Of a stretch of 28,482 nt of DNA, positions 15,997 through 23,019 are shown one piece after another; within the stretch, counting starts at the first letter, position 1, and every line of letters begins with the position of its first letter. The stretch comes from CAYNFT01 sp964396535 (GTDB taxonomy: Bacteria; Chloroflexota; Dehalococcoidia; Dehalococcoidales; UBA2162). A program made the position numbers and the translations under genes. The notes beneath the pieces were generated by a model, which saw only the letters and a program-made list of their open reading frames with translations, searched no databases and was not told where the DNA came from. The stretch lies in the NCBI GenBank assembly GCA_964396535.1, contig CAYNFT010000017.1, positions 1-28,482 of the forward strand, in the 5' to 3' direction.

Positions 15997-16683
15997 TTAC
16001 CCTGTGCTCTTCTCCGGTGGCGGTGAATCTACAGCCTCGGCTTTTTCACCCAGCTTACGCTCTTTACCAGATAGCAACCTGGCGATATTATCCCGATGCA
16101 TAATAATAATTACTATGGTGCCGATTAAAGTATAAACCAGATACTCAAGGGGGAAGCCATTAAAAATAGTAAGGGGTATCAATATGGTATAGGTGCCTAC
16201 CGCCCCGGCGATAGAACCTAGCGAGGCAAATCTGAACCAACTAGTCCCAATAATGAAGACCTCCCCACCGAATAAGGCTGCTACCGGGCATAGAGCTATC
16301 AACCCTCCGAAGAAGGTGGCAACACCCCTCCCTCCCTTAAACTTGAGAAACACCGACCAGTTATGACCAGCCATGGCTGCCAAAGCGGCCAGACACTGGG
16401 CAACCAGCAATCCCAGGCCAAAATCACCTATCACCAGGTAGTTTCTACCAACAATTAAACCGGCAAATACTACTGCCAGAGCCCCCTTCAGAAGATCAAG
16501 GCCGAGTGCCAGAGCCGCTGCTTTTTTACCAGCAGTTCGCAGCACATTAGTGGCCCCTATTTTGCCGCTGCCATACGCTCTGATATCTGTTTTGGCAAAT
16601 ATCTTGCCTATCAATAATCCGCAGGGAATGGAACCCACGAGGTAACCAACAATCACTACGGATACAAATTTAACAACTATCAT
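15997..16683 (-). CDS. plsY: Glycerol-3-phosphate acyltransferase PlsY
   Basis: The 228-residue membrane protein has five to seven hydrophobic segments and the PlsY motifs GYLVGSIPCGLLIGK, YGSGKIGATNVLRTAGK and GHNWSVFLKFKGGRGVATFFGG. PlsY transfers an acyl group from acyl-phosphate to glycerol-3-phosphate, the first step of phospholipid synthesis, at the inner face of the membrane. In motif 2 the usual SGNxGATN reads SGKIGATN. The C-terminus adds a polar tail (EAVDSPPPEKSTG). Its ATG overlaps the der stop codon (ATGA), so it is translationally coupled to der. Confidence 0.95.
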   Translation of the reverse strand: MIVVKFVSVVIVGYLVGSIPCGLLIGKIFAKTDIRAYGSGKIGATNVLRTAGKKAAALALGLDLLKGALAVVFAGLIVGRNYLVIGDFGLGLLVAQCLAALAAMAGHNWSVFLKFKGGRGVATFFGGLIALCPVAALFGGEVFIIGTSWFRFASLGSIAGAVGTYTILIPLTIFNGFPLEYLVYTLIGTIVIIIMHRDNIARLLSGKERKLGEKAEAVDSPPPEKSTG

Positions 16684-17999
16684 GACTCACCCCTGGTTTT
16701 AAAGACTAAACGAAGTGGGGTGCCAGCGAAGCCAAAAGTCTGGCGCAGTTTATTCTCCAGATAGCGCTGATAGGAAAAATGCATTAGCTTAGCATCGTTG
16801 ACAAAAAAGACGAAGGTTGGCGGGTTTACCTCAGCCTGGGTAGCATATAAGATTTTTAGTCGCTTATTACCAATTCGTGGAAGGTTGTGAGCCGCTACTG
16901 CCTGCTGGATGGAACTATTAACTGCAGCGGTAGGTACCCGTTTGAGCCTCTCCTGATAAACCTGGCATACCTGAGGCATAATCTTATCTACCCCTTGCCC
17001 AAATTTAGCCGAAGTATATACTACCGGAGCATATGGCATAAACTTGAGTTGGCTCCTGATGTATCTATTCCATTCACTTATATTCTTATCCGTAACCAGG
17101 TCCCACTTATTAACTATTATAATAATGCCTTTCGTCATTTGGCGAATATAACCACAAATATGCACATCCTGAGCTGTAAATGGCTCACTGGCATCAACAA
17201 CCAGCAATGCTATATCAGCCCGGCCAATAGCTCGCAGGGCACGGATTACACTATATCGCTCCACCCCGGCTCCCAATCGTCCCCGCCGCCTGATACCGGC
17301 GGTATCTATAAGTAGCACACTTTGCCCCTGAAAGTCAAACGTGGTATCTATGGCATCGCGAGTAGTCCCTGGAGTGTCATCAACGATAGTCCTATCCTCA
17401 CCTAGAATGGCGTTCAGTAGCATTGACTTGCCAACGTTAGGTCTCCCGACAATGGCTACCTTCATAATTTCTGGCTCAACCTCAGGTGGTGGCTGTACCG
17501 GTAGCCAGGAGGTAATTCTATCTAATAGTTCGGCTGTACCCCGGCCATGATAGGCTGAAATTGCCAGTGGCTCACCCAGCCCCAATTCATAGAACTCTAC
17601 TGCCTCAGCCTCAAGCTTGACATTATCCGCCTTATTAGCCACTAGCAATATGGGTTTGCTCGCCTGACGAAGCATGTCAGCTATTTCCAGGTCAAGGGGG
17701 GTTATCCCATCCCTGACATCCACCAGAAAAATGATGACATCAGCCTCAATGATAGCCGCCTCCACCTGTTCCTTTACCCCTTGAGTAATGGTAGACTGAG
17801 GCTTTATCTCCAGTCCACCGGTATCAACCAGAGTAAACTCGGTCCCCTGCCATGAAACACCAGTTAATAAACGGTCGCGGGTCGTTCCTGGCAAATCTTC
17901 AATGATGGCCAGCCGTTTACCCGCCACTCGATTCAAGAGGGTAGACTTGCCTACATTCTGTCTACCAATAATAGCCACAACAGGCTTACTCACACTCAT
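16680..17999 (-). CDS. der: Ribosome assembly GTPase Der (EngA)
   Basis: Two tandem GTPase domains and a C-terminal KH-like domain identify Der. Domain 1 has GRQNVGKSTLLN, DTGG and NKAD; domain 2 has GRPNVGKSMLLN, DTAG and NKWD; the KH-like end has NLPRIGNKRLKILYATQ and TFVFFVNDAKLMHFSYQRYLENKLR. I start at ATG 17999 (MSVSKPVVAIIGRQ), giving 439 aa, the normal length. In-frame starts at TTG 18032 or ATG 18062 would add 11-21 residues encoded by the repeat element upstream; GGGTGAGGG before the TTG makes that alternative possible. Der acts in 50S subunit maturation. plsY overlaps its stop. Confidence 0.95.
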   Translation of the reverse strand: MSVSKPVVAIIGRQNVGKSTLLNRVAGKRLAIIEDLPGTTRDRLLTGVSWQGTEFTLVDTGGLEIKPQSTITQGVKEQVEAAIIEADVIIFLVDVRDGITPLDLEIADMLRQASKPILLVANKADNVKLEAEAVEFYELGLGEPLAISAYHGRGTAELLDRITSWLPVQPPPEVEPEIMKVAIVGRPNVGKSMLLNAILGEDRTIVDDTPGTTRDAIDTTFDFQGQSVLLIDTAGIRRRGRLGAGVERYSVIRALRAIGRADIALLVVDASEPFTAQDVHICGYIRQMTKGIIIIVNKWDLVTDKNISEWNRYIRSQLKFMPYAPVVYTSAKFGQGVDKIMPQVCQVYQERLKRVPTAAVNSSIQQAVAAHNLPRIGNKRLKILYATQAEVNPPTFVFFVNDAKLMHFSYQRYLENKLRQTFGFAGTPLRLVFKTRGES

Positions 18000-18052
18000 C
18001 TCCAAATGCTCTTTATTGATTTTATTTACCAACCCCTCACCCTTTAGTTTTA

Positions 18053-18132
18053 TTAACCCCATCCCCTGTATCCCCTTCCCCTTAACAAGGGGAAGGGGAA
18101 TTATAGTTTTTAAAGGGGCTTCGTCCCTTTTA
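18053..18132 (-). repeat. Interspersed repeat upstream of der (variant palindrome)
   Basis: On the minus strand: hairpin TTAAAAGGGACGAAGCCCC.. (18132-18107), then the variant palindrome CCCCTTCCCCTT/AAGGGGAAGGGG, then ATACAGGGGATGGGGTTAA. The same variant occurs at 20532-20579. It faces der and its tail contains the in-frame ATG at 18062. Confidence 0.85.
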
Positions 18133-18148
18133 ATCCCTCTTACTGCTG

Positions 18149-18369
18149 TTATTCCTTCTCTAACTTCTTAATAAACTCTGATATGTACTCTTGATGCTTA
18201 TTCAAATAGTATTCGACTCTTGCCTTAGTAGGATAAGTGACTGCGCCATCTTCGTCAACTTCTTTGATGGCTTGCGATAACTCCTTCCTTAAATCTGGAG
18301 GTATATTCGGAATCTCATGTAGTCGAGTAGTATGTTAGGTACTTTTCGCTCGTCAACCCATAGAACCAT
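18149..18369 (-). pseudogene. Frameshifted small gene, unknown family
   Basis: On the minus strand a ~73-codon gene begins ATG at 18369 (MVLWVDERKVPNILLDYM), preceded by GGAGAAG. It continues one frame over as EIPNIPPDLRKELSQAI, KEVDEDGAVTYPTKARV and EYYLNKHQEYISEFIKKLEK, ending at the stop at 18149. The length of 221 bases is not a multiple of three, so a one-base indel near 18315 breaks it. Both halves look coding. It is flanked by repeats on both sides. Confidence 0.55.
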
Positions 18370-18413
18370 ATTCTTCTCCTTTAAAAGGAGGTATTCTTAG
18401 AAAAGGGGTATCT

Positions 18414-18488
18414 AAGAGGGGCGGAAGCCCCTCTTTCTTCATCTCCCCCTCTCCTTTGAAGGGGAGGGGGGATTAAGGGGGTGAGGTA
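18414..18488 (+). repeat. Composite interspersed repeat, copy facing a gene 3' end
   Basis: Hairpin AAGAGGGGCGGAAGCCCCTCTT (18414-18435, one base unpaired) and palindrome plus tail CCCCCTCTCC..GGGG-ATTAA-GGGGGTGAGGTA (18445-18488). A smaller inverted repeat CTCCTTT/AAAGGAG-like lies at 18371-18391. Unlike most copies this one points at the 3' end of the next gene, which is on the other strand. Confidence 0.88.
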
Positions 18489-18539
18489 GAGAGTTACTTG
18501 ACCACAATAGACGTGCCCTCGCTCATCCTTAAAAGTCTC

Positions 18540-19277
18540 TTACAGATAATATCCCTTATCTGGGGTAGCCTTGGAAGGTTTCGCTTCTCCCTCTCCGGCA
18601 GCCTGAAAAGGTTTCACCCCCGATAGTTCATTGGCCAGTATCACGGTGGGGGGTTCAATCTCTGTGCCGGCAACCTTCTTCAGTTCAGCAATATTTTCCC
18701 TGAAATTCTGCACGAAGGAATTATATTCCATAACAAAGCGATTGTACTGGTCTTTAGTTGCCTGGGGAATTTCAACCTTCTCTGCTATCTCGTAGAACTG
18801 CTCGACAAATTCATAATAATGATTATTTAGTAGCCACAGCTCGTTCAGGTAGGTACGCAGGTAGATACTGAATCTTCCGGTCCTGGTATCGCTCTCTATT
18901 CGGTCAATAAAACTATCACACCAGGTATTAAAGAGGCGTGCTGACATATCACAGGCTCGCGCCCAGTCCCATAACTGGGGGTCATCAATGTTAAATAGAG
19001 TGTCTATAATAGCAAAGATAGATAGTGACGAAGTGCCCATAAATCGGCGGCTAAAGTATCCGGCGAGTTGTTTGAGCTTCATTGACAAAAGCTCCAGTTG
19101 TCTCTCACCAGCTCTAATCACTACTACTATCAGACCGATGAGCAGGATAATACCCAGAACTGAGGCTATTAACCAGGTCTCCCATTCGTATATAATGCCA
19201 ACCACTGCCAGCACCGTTATCAAAATGGGAGACCAGCTCCAGACTACCATATTCTTTAATACTTTTAATGTAGACAC
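18540..19277 (-). CDS. Two-TM membrane protein of unknown function
   Basis: I do not recognise this 245-residue protein. The N-terminus has two hydrophobic helices (about residues 12-30 and 34-55, SPILITVLAVVGIIY and WLIASVLGIILLIGLIVVV), then a long helical, aromatic-rich cytoplasmic or extracytoplasmic part (FIDRIESDTRTGRFSIYLRTYLNE, YYEFVEQFYEIAEKV) and a polar C-terminus. The GTG start is fixed by GGAGGG four bases upstream. It starts 36 bases after the argF stop on the same strand, so it is probably co-transcribed with argF, though a metabolic link is not evident. Confidence 0.72.
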   Translation of the reverse strand: MSTLKVLKNMVVWSWSPILITVLAVVGIIYEWETWLIASVLGIILLIGLIVVVIRAGERQLELLSMKLKQLAGYFSRRFMGTSSLSIFAIIDTLFNIDDPQLWDWARACDMSARLFNTWCDSFIDRIESDTRTGRFSIYLRTYLNELWLLNNHYYEFVEQFYEIAEKVEIPQATKDQYNRFVMEYNSFVQNFRENIAELKKVAGTEIEPPTVILANELSGVKPFQAAGEGEAKPSKATPDKGYYL

Positions 19278-19313
19278 GATTCCCTCCTAACGATAGCTGA
19301 TGAGTGGTGTCTC

Positions 19314-20228
19314 TCAACCACCAAGCATTTGCATCAGCAGCGCCTTCTGCGCATGCAGTCTATTCTCAGCCTGGTCAAAGACCACCGATTGCGGGCTATC
19401 CAGAATGTCCTCAGTTACCTCTTCGCCACGATGGGCTGGCAACGGATGCATCAATATAGCATCTTCCTTGGCCAGGGACAAAAGTTCACTATCAACTTGA
19501 TACTTACTAAATACACGACGTCGCTCTTTAGCCTCAGCCTCCTGTCCCATACTTGTCCAGACATCAGTATAGACTACGTCAGCCCCCTTAACTGCTAGCT
19601 GTGGCTCCTCAGTACAGAGAATTTTTGCCCCGGAATCTGTAGCATACTCCTGAGCCAGTTTCAGAATCCTCTCCTGAACAGCATAATCAGCCGGAGAAGC
19701 AATCCTGAAATTCATTCCGGTAAGTGAAGCTGCCAGCAGCAAACTATGAGCCACGTTGTTACCATCGCCAATAAAAGCCAAGGTCAAGCCACTCAACTCT
19801 TTCTTCTTCTCATGAATGGTGAGAAGGTCAGCCAGTGCCTGACACGGGTGCTCCAAGTCAGAGAGGGCGTTTATTACCGGCACACCGGAGTAGCTGGCCA
19901 GAATCTCCTGGGTCTGGTGAGAAAAGGTGCGAGCAGCAATAGCATCTACATAGCGGCCGAGCACGCGGGCTACATCTGGAACTGATTCCCGTTCTCCCAG
20001 ACCAACCTCAGCAGGAGACAGATAAATAGCCTCCCCCCCCAGCTGTCGCATGGCTACCTCAAAGCTGGCCCGGGTTCGTAACGATGGTTTCTCAAAGAGA
20101 ATGGCTAATATCTTTCTCTCAAGTAAAGTAAGCCAGCCCTTGTTCTTGAGGTCAACGGCATCTGATATGAGCGATTGAATGTCATCAGTGCTGAGGTCGG
20201 ATATTGAAAGCAGGTCCTTCACCTGCAA
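19314..20228 (-). CDS. argF: Ornithine carbamoyltransferase
   Basis: Carbamoyl-phosphate site FEKPSLRTRASFE, HPCQALADLLTI and the ornithine-side motifs FIGDGNNVAHSLLLA and DVWTSMGQEAE identify OTCase rather than aspartate or other transcarbamylases. It makes citrulline from ornithine and carbamoyl phosphate in arginine synthesis. The usual HCLP motif near the C-terminus reads MHPLPAHRGEE: the substrate-loop Cys is Pro (codon at 19445-19443). I start at TTG 20228 because a perfect AAGGAGGT (20240-20233) precedes it by four bases; an ATG at 20243 would add five residues that are encoded by that Shine-Dalgarno. Length is 304 aa, normal for the family. Confidence 0.93.
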   Translation of the reverse strand: MQVKDLLSISDLSTDDIQSLISDAVDLKNKGWLTLLERKILAILFEKPSLRTRASFEVAMRQLGGEAIYLSPAEVGLGERESVPDVARVLGRYVDAIAARTFSHQTQEILASYSGVPVINALSDLEHPCQALADLLTIHEKKKELSGLTLAFIGDGNNVAHSLLLAASLTGMNFRIASPADYAVQERILKLAQEYATDSGAKILCTEEPQLAVKGADVVYTDVWTSMGQEAEAKERRRVFSKYQVDSELLSLAKEDAILMHPLPAHRGEEVTEDILDSPQSVVFDQAENRLHAQKALLMQMLGG

Positions 20229-20256
20229 ATCAACCTCCTTCATGCCTTATTTATGT

Positions 20257-20283
20257 CCTATAGTATATCACGAAAAATGTCAA
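20257..20283 (-). promoter_or_regulatory. Putative argF promoter
   Basis: On the minus strand TTGACA (20283-20278) is followed after 15 bases by TATAGG (20262-20257); the spacing is short. It lies just upstream of the argF start and downstream of the repeat at 20333. Confidence 0.45.
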
Positions 20284-20332
20284 CTCACCATAGAGTGCTT
20301 GTATATCGGGCTCATACCAGTAGGGGTTTTTC

Positions 20333-20410
20333 CTACCTCACCCCCTGTATCCCCCTCTCCTTCAAAGGAGAGGGGGAAGTTCTTTAGAGGAGAGGTGAAG
20401 CCTCTCTTAA
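20333..20410 (-). repeat. Composite interspersed repeat facing argF
   Basis: In minus orientation: hairpin TTAAGAGAGGCTTCACCTCTC (20410 downwards), perfect palindrome CCCCCTCTCC..GGAGAGGGGG, then ATACAGGGGGTGAGGTA ending at 20333. It is back-to-back with the plus-strand copy at 20497. Between them (20411-20496) is decayed repeat-like sequence without a gene. Confidence 0.88.
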
Positions 20411-20496
20411 ACTCACTTTCGTCTGTCCCTCCTTCAAAAGTGAGGGGGAAAATAATAAAAAAGGGCAAATCCCCTCAAACAAAAGCGATGGGGAGT

Positions 20497-20579
20497 TAAA
20501 GAGGGGCGCTAGCCCCTCTTATAAAAAATGTCCCCCTTCCCCTTAACAAGGGGAAGGGGGATTAAGGGGGATGGGGTTA
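20497..20579 (+). repeat. Composite interspersed repeat facing the DUF4342 gene (variant palindrome)
   Basis: Hairpin TAAAGAGGGGC-GCTA-GCCCCTCTTA (20497-20521), then CCCCCTTCCCCTT/AAGGGGAAGGGGG (20532-20559) and tail ATTAAGGGGGATGGGGTTA. It matches the variant upstream of der. Confidence 0.88.
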
Positions 20580-20617
20580 TGAAAATTAAATGGGGTGAGG
20601 GTATAAAGAAGCTGTGC

Positions 20618-20647
20618 TTGACACCATATAGCAGACTTGCCTAATAT
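20618..20647 (+). promoter_or_regulatory. Promoter of DUF4342 operon
   Basis: TTGACA (20618-20623), 18 bases, TAATAT (20642-20647). The predicted start site is about 35 bases before the ATG at 20689. Confidence 0.6.
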
Positions 20648-20688
20648 GCAGTAGATTGTTCAGTAAGAGGAATACGGGGAGGTTGGAA

Positions 20689-20943
20689 ATGGCCGAAACG
20701 GAAAAGTTTACGGTATCTGGAAGCCAGGTGGTTGAGAAGGTCAAGCAACTCATCCACGAAGGCAACATCAGAAGAGTGCGTCTGCTGCATGAGGGTCGAA
20801 CAGTCCTGGAGCTTCCTCTGTCGATAGGTGCCCCGGCAACGGCTGTGGTTATTCTGGCAGCTCCGATACTGGCTGCACTGGGAGCCTTTGCTGCTCTGGT
20901 AACGGAATGCACTATTGAGGTTGAGAAGATAGAGGAATCCTGA
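20689..20943 (+). CDS. DUF4342 domain protein
   Basis: The start ATG 20689 is preceded by GGGGAGG; an in-frame ATG 33 bases earlier lacks one. The 84-residue product begins MAETEKFTVSGSQVVEKVKQ, followed by IHEGNIRRVRLLHEGRTVLE, a pattern I recognise as DUF4342 (V..VK.LI.EGN.RR + E.PL..G). A hydrophobic C-terminal half (ATAVVILAAPILAALGAFAAL) may insert in the membrane. Function is unknown. It heads a probable operon with the GIY-YIG nuclease (39 bases downstream) and the phosphatase. Confidence 0.82.
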   Translation: MAETEKFTVSGSQVVEKVKQLIHEGNIRRVRLLHEGRTVLELPLSIGAPATAVVILAAPILAALGAFAALVTECTIEVEKIEES

Positions 20944-20982
20944 CTAAAGAAGACTATCAACCTCACAAAGGATATTCGACCT

Positions 20983-21426
20983 GTGAAGGGAAGCTATGTT
21001 CTGGTTATCGAACTCCCTGAAGAACAGGCAATAGCTGTAGGTGGCCTTAAGGTTATTCATTTTCCTTGCGGCTATTATGCCTATGTAGGCTCGGCACTGG
21101 GCAGTCTCGAGTCCAGATTAAGCCGCCATCTTCAGCGAGACAAAAAACTTCGCTGGCATATTGACTATTTGCTGCAAAAGGCGTCTATCAATAATATAAT
21201 TATCTGTGAGACTGAGGACAGGATTGAATGCACCATTGCTCAGGCGCTCAGCCGTAAATTTGATTCTATTCCTGGATTCGGCTCCAGTGATTGTAAGTGC
21301 GCCAGCCACCTCTTTTTTACCACTGAGAAAATGGAACAAGAGATAATAACGGTGCTTAACTCGCTGGGTATGAAGCCAAGATTGGTAGAGGATATAAACC
21401 GAGAAGCGGCATATATGGGAGCATAG
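20983..21426 (+). CDS. GIY-YIG family nuclease (DUF123)
   Basis: The 147-residue product has the DUF123 form of the GIY-YIG fold: GSYVLVIELPE, FPCGYYAYVGSALGSLESRLSRHL, LRWHIDYLLQ, and the end motif GFGSSDCKCASHLFF. In the family the GYYAYVGSA block replaces the GIY...YIG strands, and the Arg in RLSRH and the His of WHIDYL are conserved. DUF123 proteins are often fused to or found near endonuclease III in archaea and bacteria; the substrate is not established. The start is GTG. The phosphatase follows after 17 bases. Confidence 0.88.
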   Translation: MKGSYVLVIELPEEQAIAVGGLKVIHFPCGYYAYVGSALGSLESRLSRHLQRDKKLRWHIDYLLQKASINNIIICETEDRIECTIAQALSRKFDSIPGFGSSDCKCASHLFFTTEKMEQEIITVLNSLGMKPRLVEDINREAAYMGA

Positions 21427-21443
21427 CGGATAAGGTTGAGAAA

Positions 21444-22076
21444 ATGACGGAGATTATTCTGGCGAGACACGGAGAAACCGAATGGAATGTGGAAGAAATA
21501 TTCAGGGGGAGAATTGATGTTGAGCTGAATGAAACTGGAATAAAGCAGGCAGAACTTCTGGCTGAATATTTAAGTGATGTAAAGATACAGGCTGTCTACT
21601 CCAGCCCGTTAAAACGGGCGCTGAAGACTGCGGAAATGATTGCTGGCTCCCACCAGCTTGAGGTAAAAATCGTACCTGGTCTCATTGACATTGACTTTGG
21701 AGAATGGCAAGGCTTAACCCATCGGGAAGTAAAAGATAAATATCAAGAGCTTTACACAGAGTGGGTTACTCGTCCCGATAAAGTGAAAATGCCGGTTGGC
21801 GAAGGCTTAAATGATGTCAGGGAGAGAGCCATTGGCGTGATAGACGAGGTAATATCCAAATATGAGGGCACTGTTGTTCTGGTAGCTCATCGCGTGGTGA
21901 ACAAGGTTTTAATCTGTGCGCTACTGGGACTGGATAATTCTCACTTCTGGAACATCAGGCAGGATACCTGCGGCATTACCACCTTCACCTGTGAAAACGG
22001 ACGTTTCATACTTACTCGACATAATGATACTTCTTATCTGGAATCCCTCCCCAGAACCCGGCTTGCCGATTTTTAA
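21444..22076 (+). CDS. Histidine phosphatase family protein (phosphoglycerate-mutase-like)
   Basis: The 210-residue product has the RHG signature LARHGETEWN (catalytic His9), the second conserved block YSSPLKRALKTAEMI, the E..FGEWQGLT region, and the C-terminal block VVLVAHRVVNKVLICALLGL with the second His. This is the family of phosphoglycerate mutase, CobC (alpha-ribazole phosphatase) and broad phosphatases; the gene's neighbours do not decide among them. The last base block usually reads SHG..; AHR is a common variant in this branch. It is third in the DUF4342 operon. Confidence 0.9.
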   Translation: MTEIILARHGETEWNVEEIFRGRIDVELNETGIKQAELLAEYLSDVKIQAVYSSPLKRALKTAEMIAGSHQLEVKIVPGLIDIDFGEWQGLTHREVKDKYQELYTEWVTRPDKVKMPVGEGLNDVRERAIGVIDEVISKYEGTVVLVAHRVVNKVLICALLGLDNSHFWNIRQDTCGITTFTCENGRFILTRHNDTSYLESLPRTRLADF

Positions 22077-22098
22077 GCTATTTAGATGCCTTCAGTTC

Positions 22099-22107
22099 TG
22101 CTATAAT
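22099..22107 (+). promoter_or_regulatory. Extended -10 promoter of the PD-(D/E)XK gene
   Basis: TGCTATAAT is a perfect extended -10 box without a clear -35. The same nine bases occur before polA at 23005. The expected start site (~22114) leaves a leader of about 72 bases. Confidence 0.6.
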
Positions 22108-22185
22108 CTAAATTAGATAGAAGAGTAAAAAGCACGGCTTGAGTTAATTAAAATCTTTCTAAGAAGTTGTTAGAAGGCGTTAATA

Positions 22186-22965
22186 ATGCCATATGAATGT
22201 AGTAGGTGTAGTAGGATTGTCGAAAAACTTGTGGCAATTGATGATGCTTCTCGCTCGGCGGAAGATTCAGCGGATTGGAGTGCAATTCTTGAAACGCCAT
22301 GGCCATCAACATACACCGAATATGTCTGTATCACCTGCGCTAGGGAGATTCTTAACATATCAGATGAAGACTTGGTACGGGAGGAACGAGCAACAAAGAT
22401 AGAGACAGAGTTCAAGATTAATCTACTAAAGGGACGCTTAGCTCAGGCTATTATTGAGACAATCTTTCAGGAATTTGGATATGAGGTTTACCCATATGGG
22501 TATGAGAGTTACCTAACGAATATCATAAATTCTATGAGAAAAGGAAATGCAAATATACCGATTAGAAAATTACGAGCTACACCAGACCTTATCGTTTATG
22601 ACAAGGAGTTGAACGAAGGCTATTTTCTTGAGGTTAAAGCTACAAATACTCCCGATGAGACTAAATTCTGGATTTCTAAATCCAAACTTCAAAATTACAG
22701 AACTTATTGGCCAGAGGCGATACTAATCGTCTACTGTATACCATCAGCGAATATCTATTGTCGTCAGGTGATGGATATTCCCATTGAGCAGTTACCAATT
22801 GAACAAATCCCTATTACAGGTGCTCATGAAACCTATGTTGTTAATCTACAGTCCGAGTTTCTTACATTACCGCAGTGTTTTCGTCTAATTAAAGCTGATA
22901 GGTACCAAGAATTCTGCCAAAGGATTCGAGGGGTTTTACAGAATTTCCACCAGTCAGCAGTTTGA
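22186..22965 (+). CDS. Zinc-ribbon plus PD-(D/E)XK nuclease-fold protein
   Basis: I recognise no named family for this 259-residue protein. C5/C8 (CSRC) and C48/C51 (CITC) suggest an N-terminal zinc ribbon. The middle holds a PD-(D/E)XK pattern: helix GRLAQAIIETIFQEFGYEVYP with a possible motif-I Glu, then TPDLIVYD (D134) and LEVKAT (E149, K151), the order expected of restriction-endonuclease-like folds. The ATG follows AGAAGG and its own extended -10 promoter. Codon use is more AT-rich than in neighbours such as polA, which may mean later acquisition. No methyltransferase or helicase lies nearby, so a classic restriction system is unlikely. Confidence 0.72.
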   Translation: MPYECSRCSRIVEKLVAIDDASRSAEDSADWSAILETPWPSTYTEYVCITCAREILNISDEDLVREERATKIETEFKINLLKGRLAQAIIETIFQEFGYEVYPYGYESYLTNIINSMRKGNANIPIRKLRATPDLIVYDKELNEGYFLEVKATNTPDETKFWISKSKLQNYRTYWPEAILIVYCIPSANIYCRQVMDIPIEQLPIEQIPITGAHETYVVNLQSEFLTLPQCFRLIKADRYQEFCQRIRGVLQNFHQSAV

Positions 22966-23004
22966 GTTAATAGATGTTTTACCTATCCGTTCTCCTTCCC
23001 ATTC

Positions 23005-23013
23005 TGCTATAAT
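23005..23013 (+). promoter_or_regulatory. Extended -10 promoter giving a leaderless polA mRNA
   Basis: TGCTATAAT ends at 23013. Transcription starting seven bases after the box would begin at 23020, the A of the ATG of polA. No -35 box or Shine-Dalgarno is seen. Confidence 0.6.
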
Positions 23014-23019
23014 ATGTTT

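Noticed and set aside
20280..20468. Minus-strand 62-codon frame across the repeat cluster (and similar frames at 1835-2047, 11905-12255 and 14625-14831).
   Set aside because: They translate the interspersed repeats themselves; the 'FEGEGDTGG'-type strings recur wherever the palindrome does.
22186..22965. Restriction-modification system around the PD-(D/E)XK protein.
   Set aside because: There is no methyltransferase or specificity gene nearby; the neighbours are housekeeping genes.
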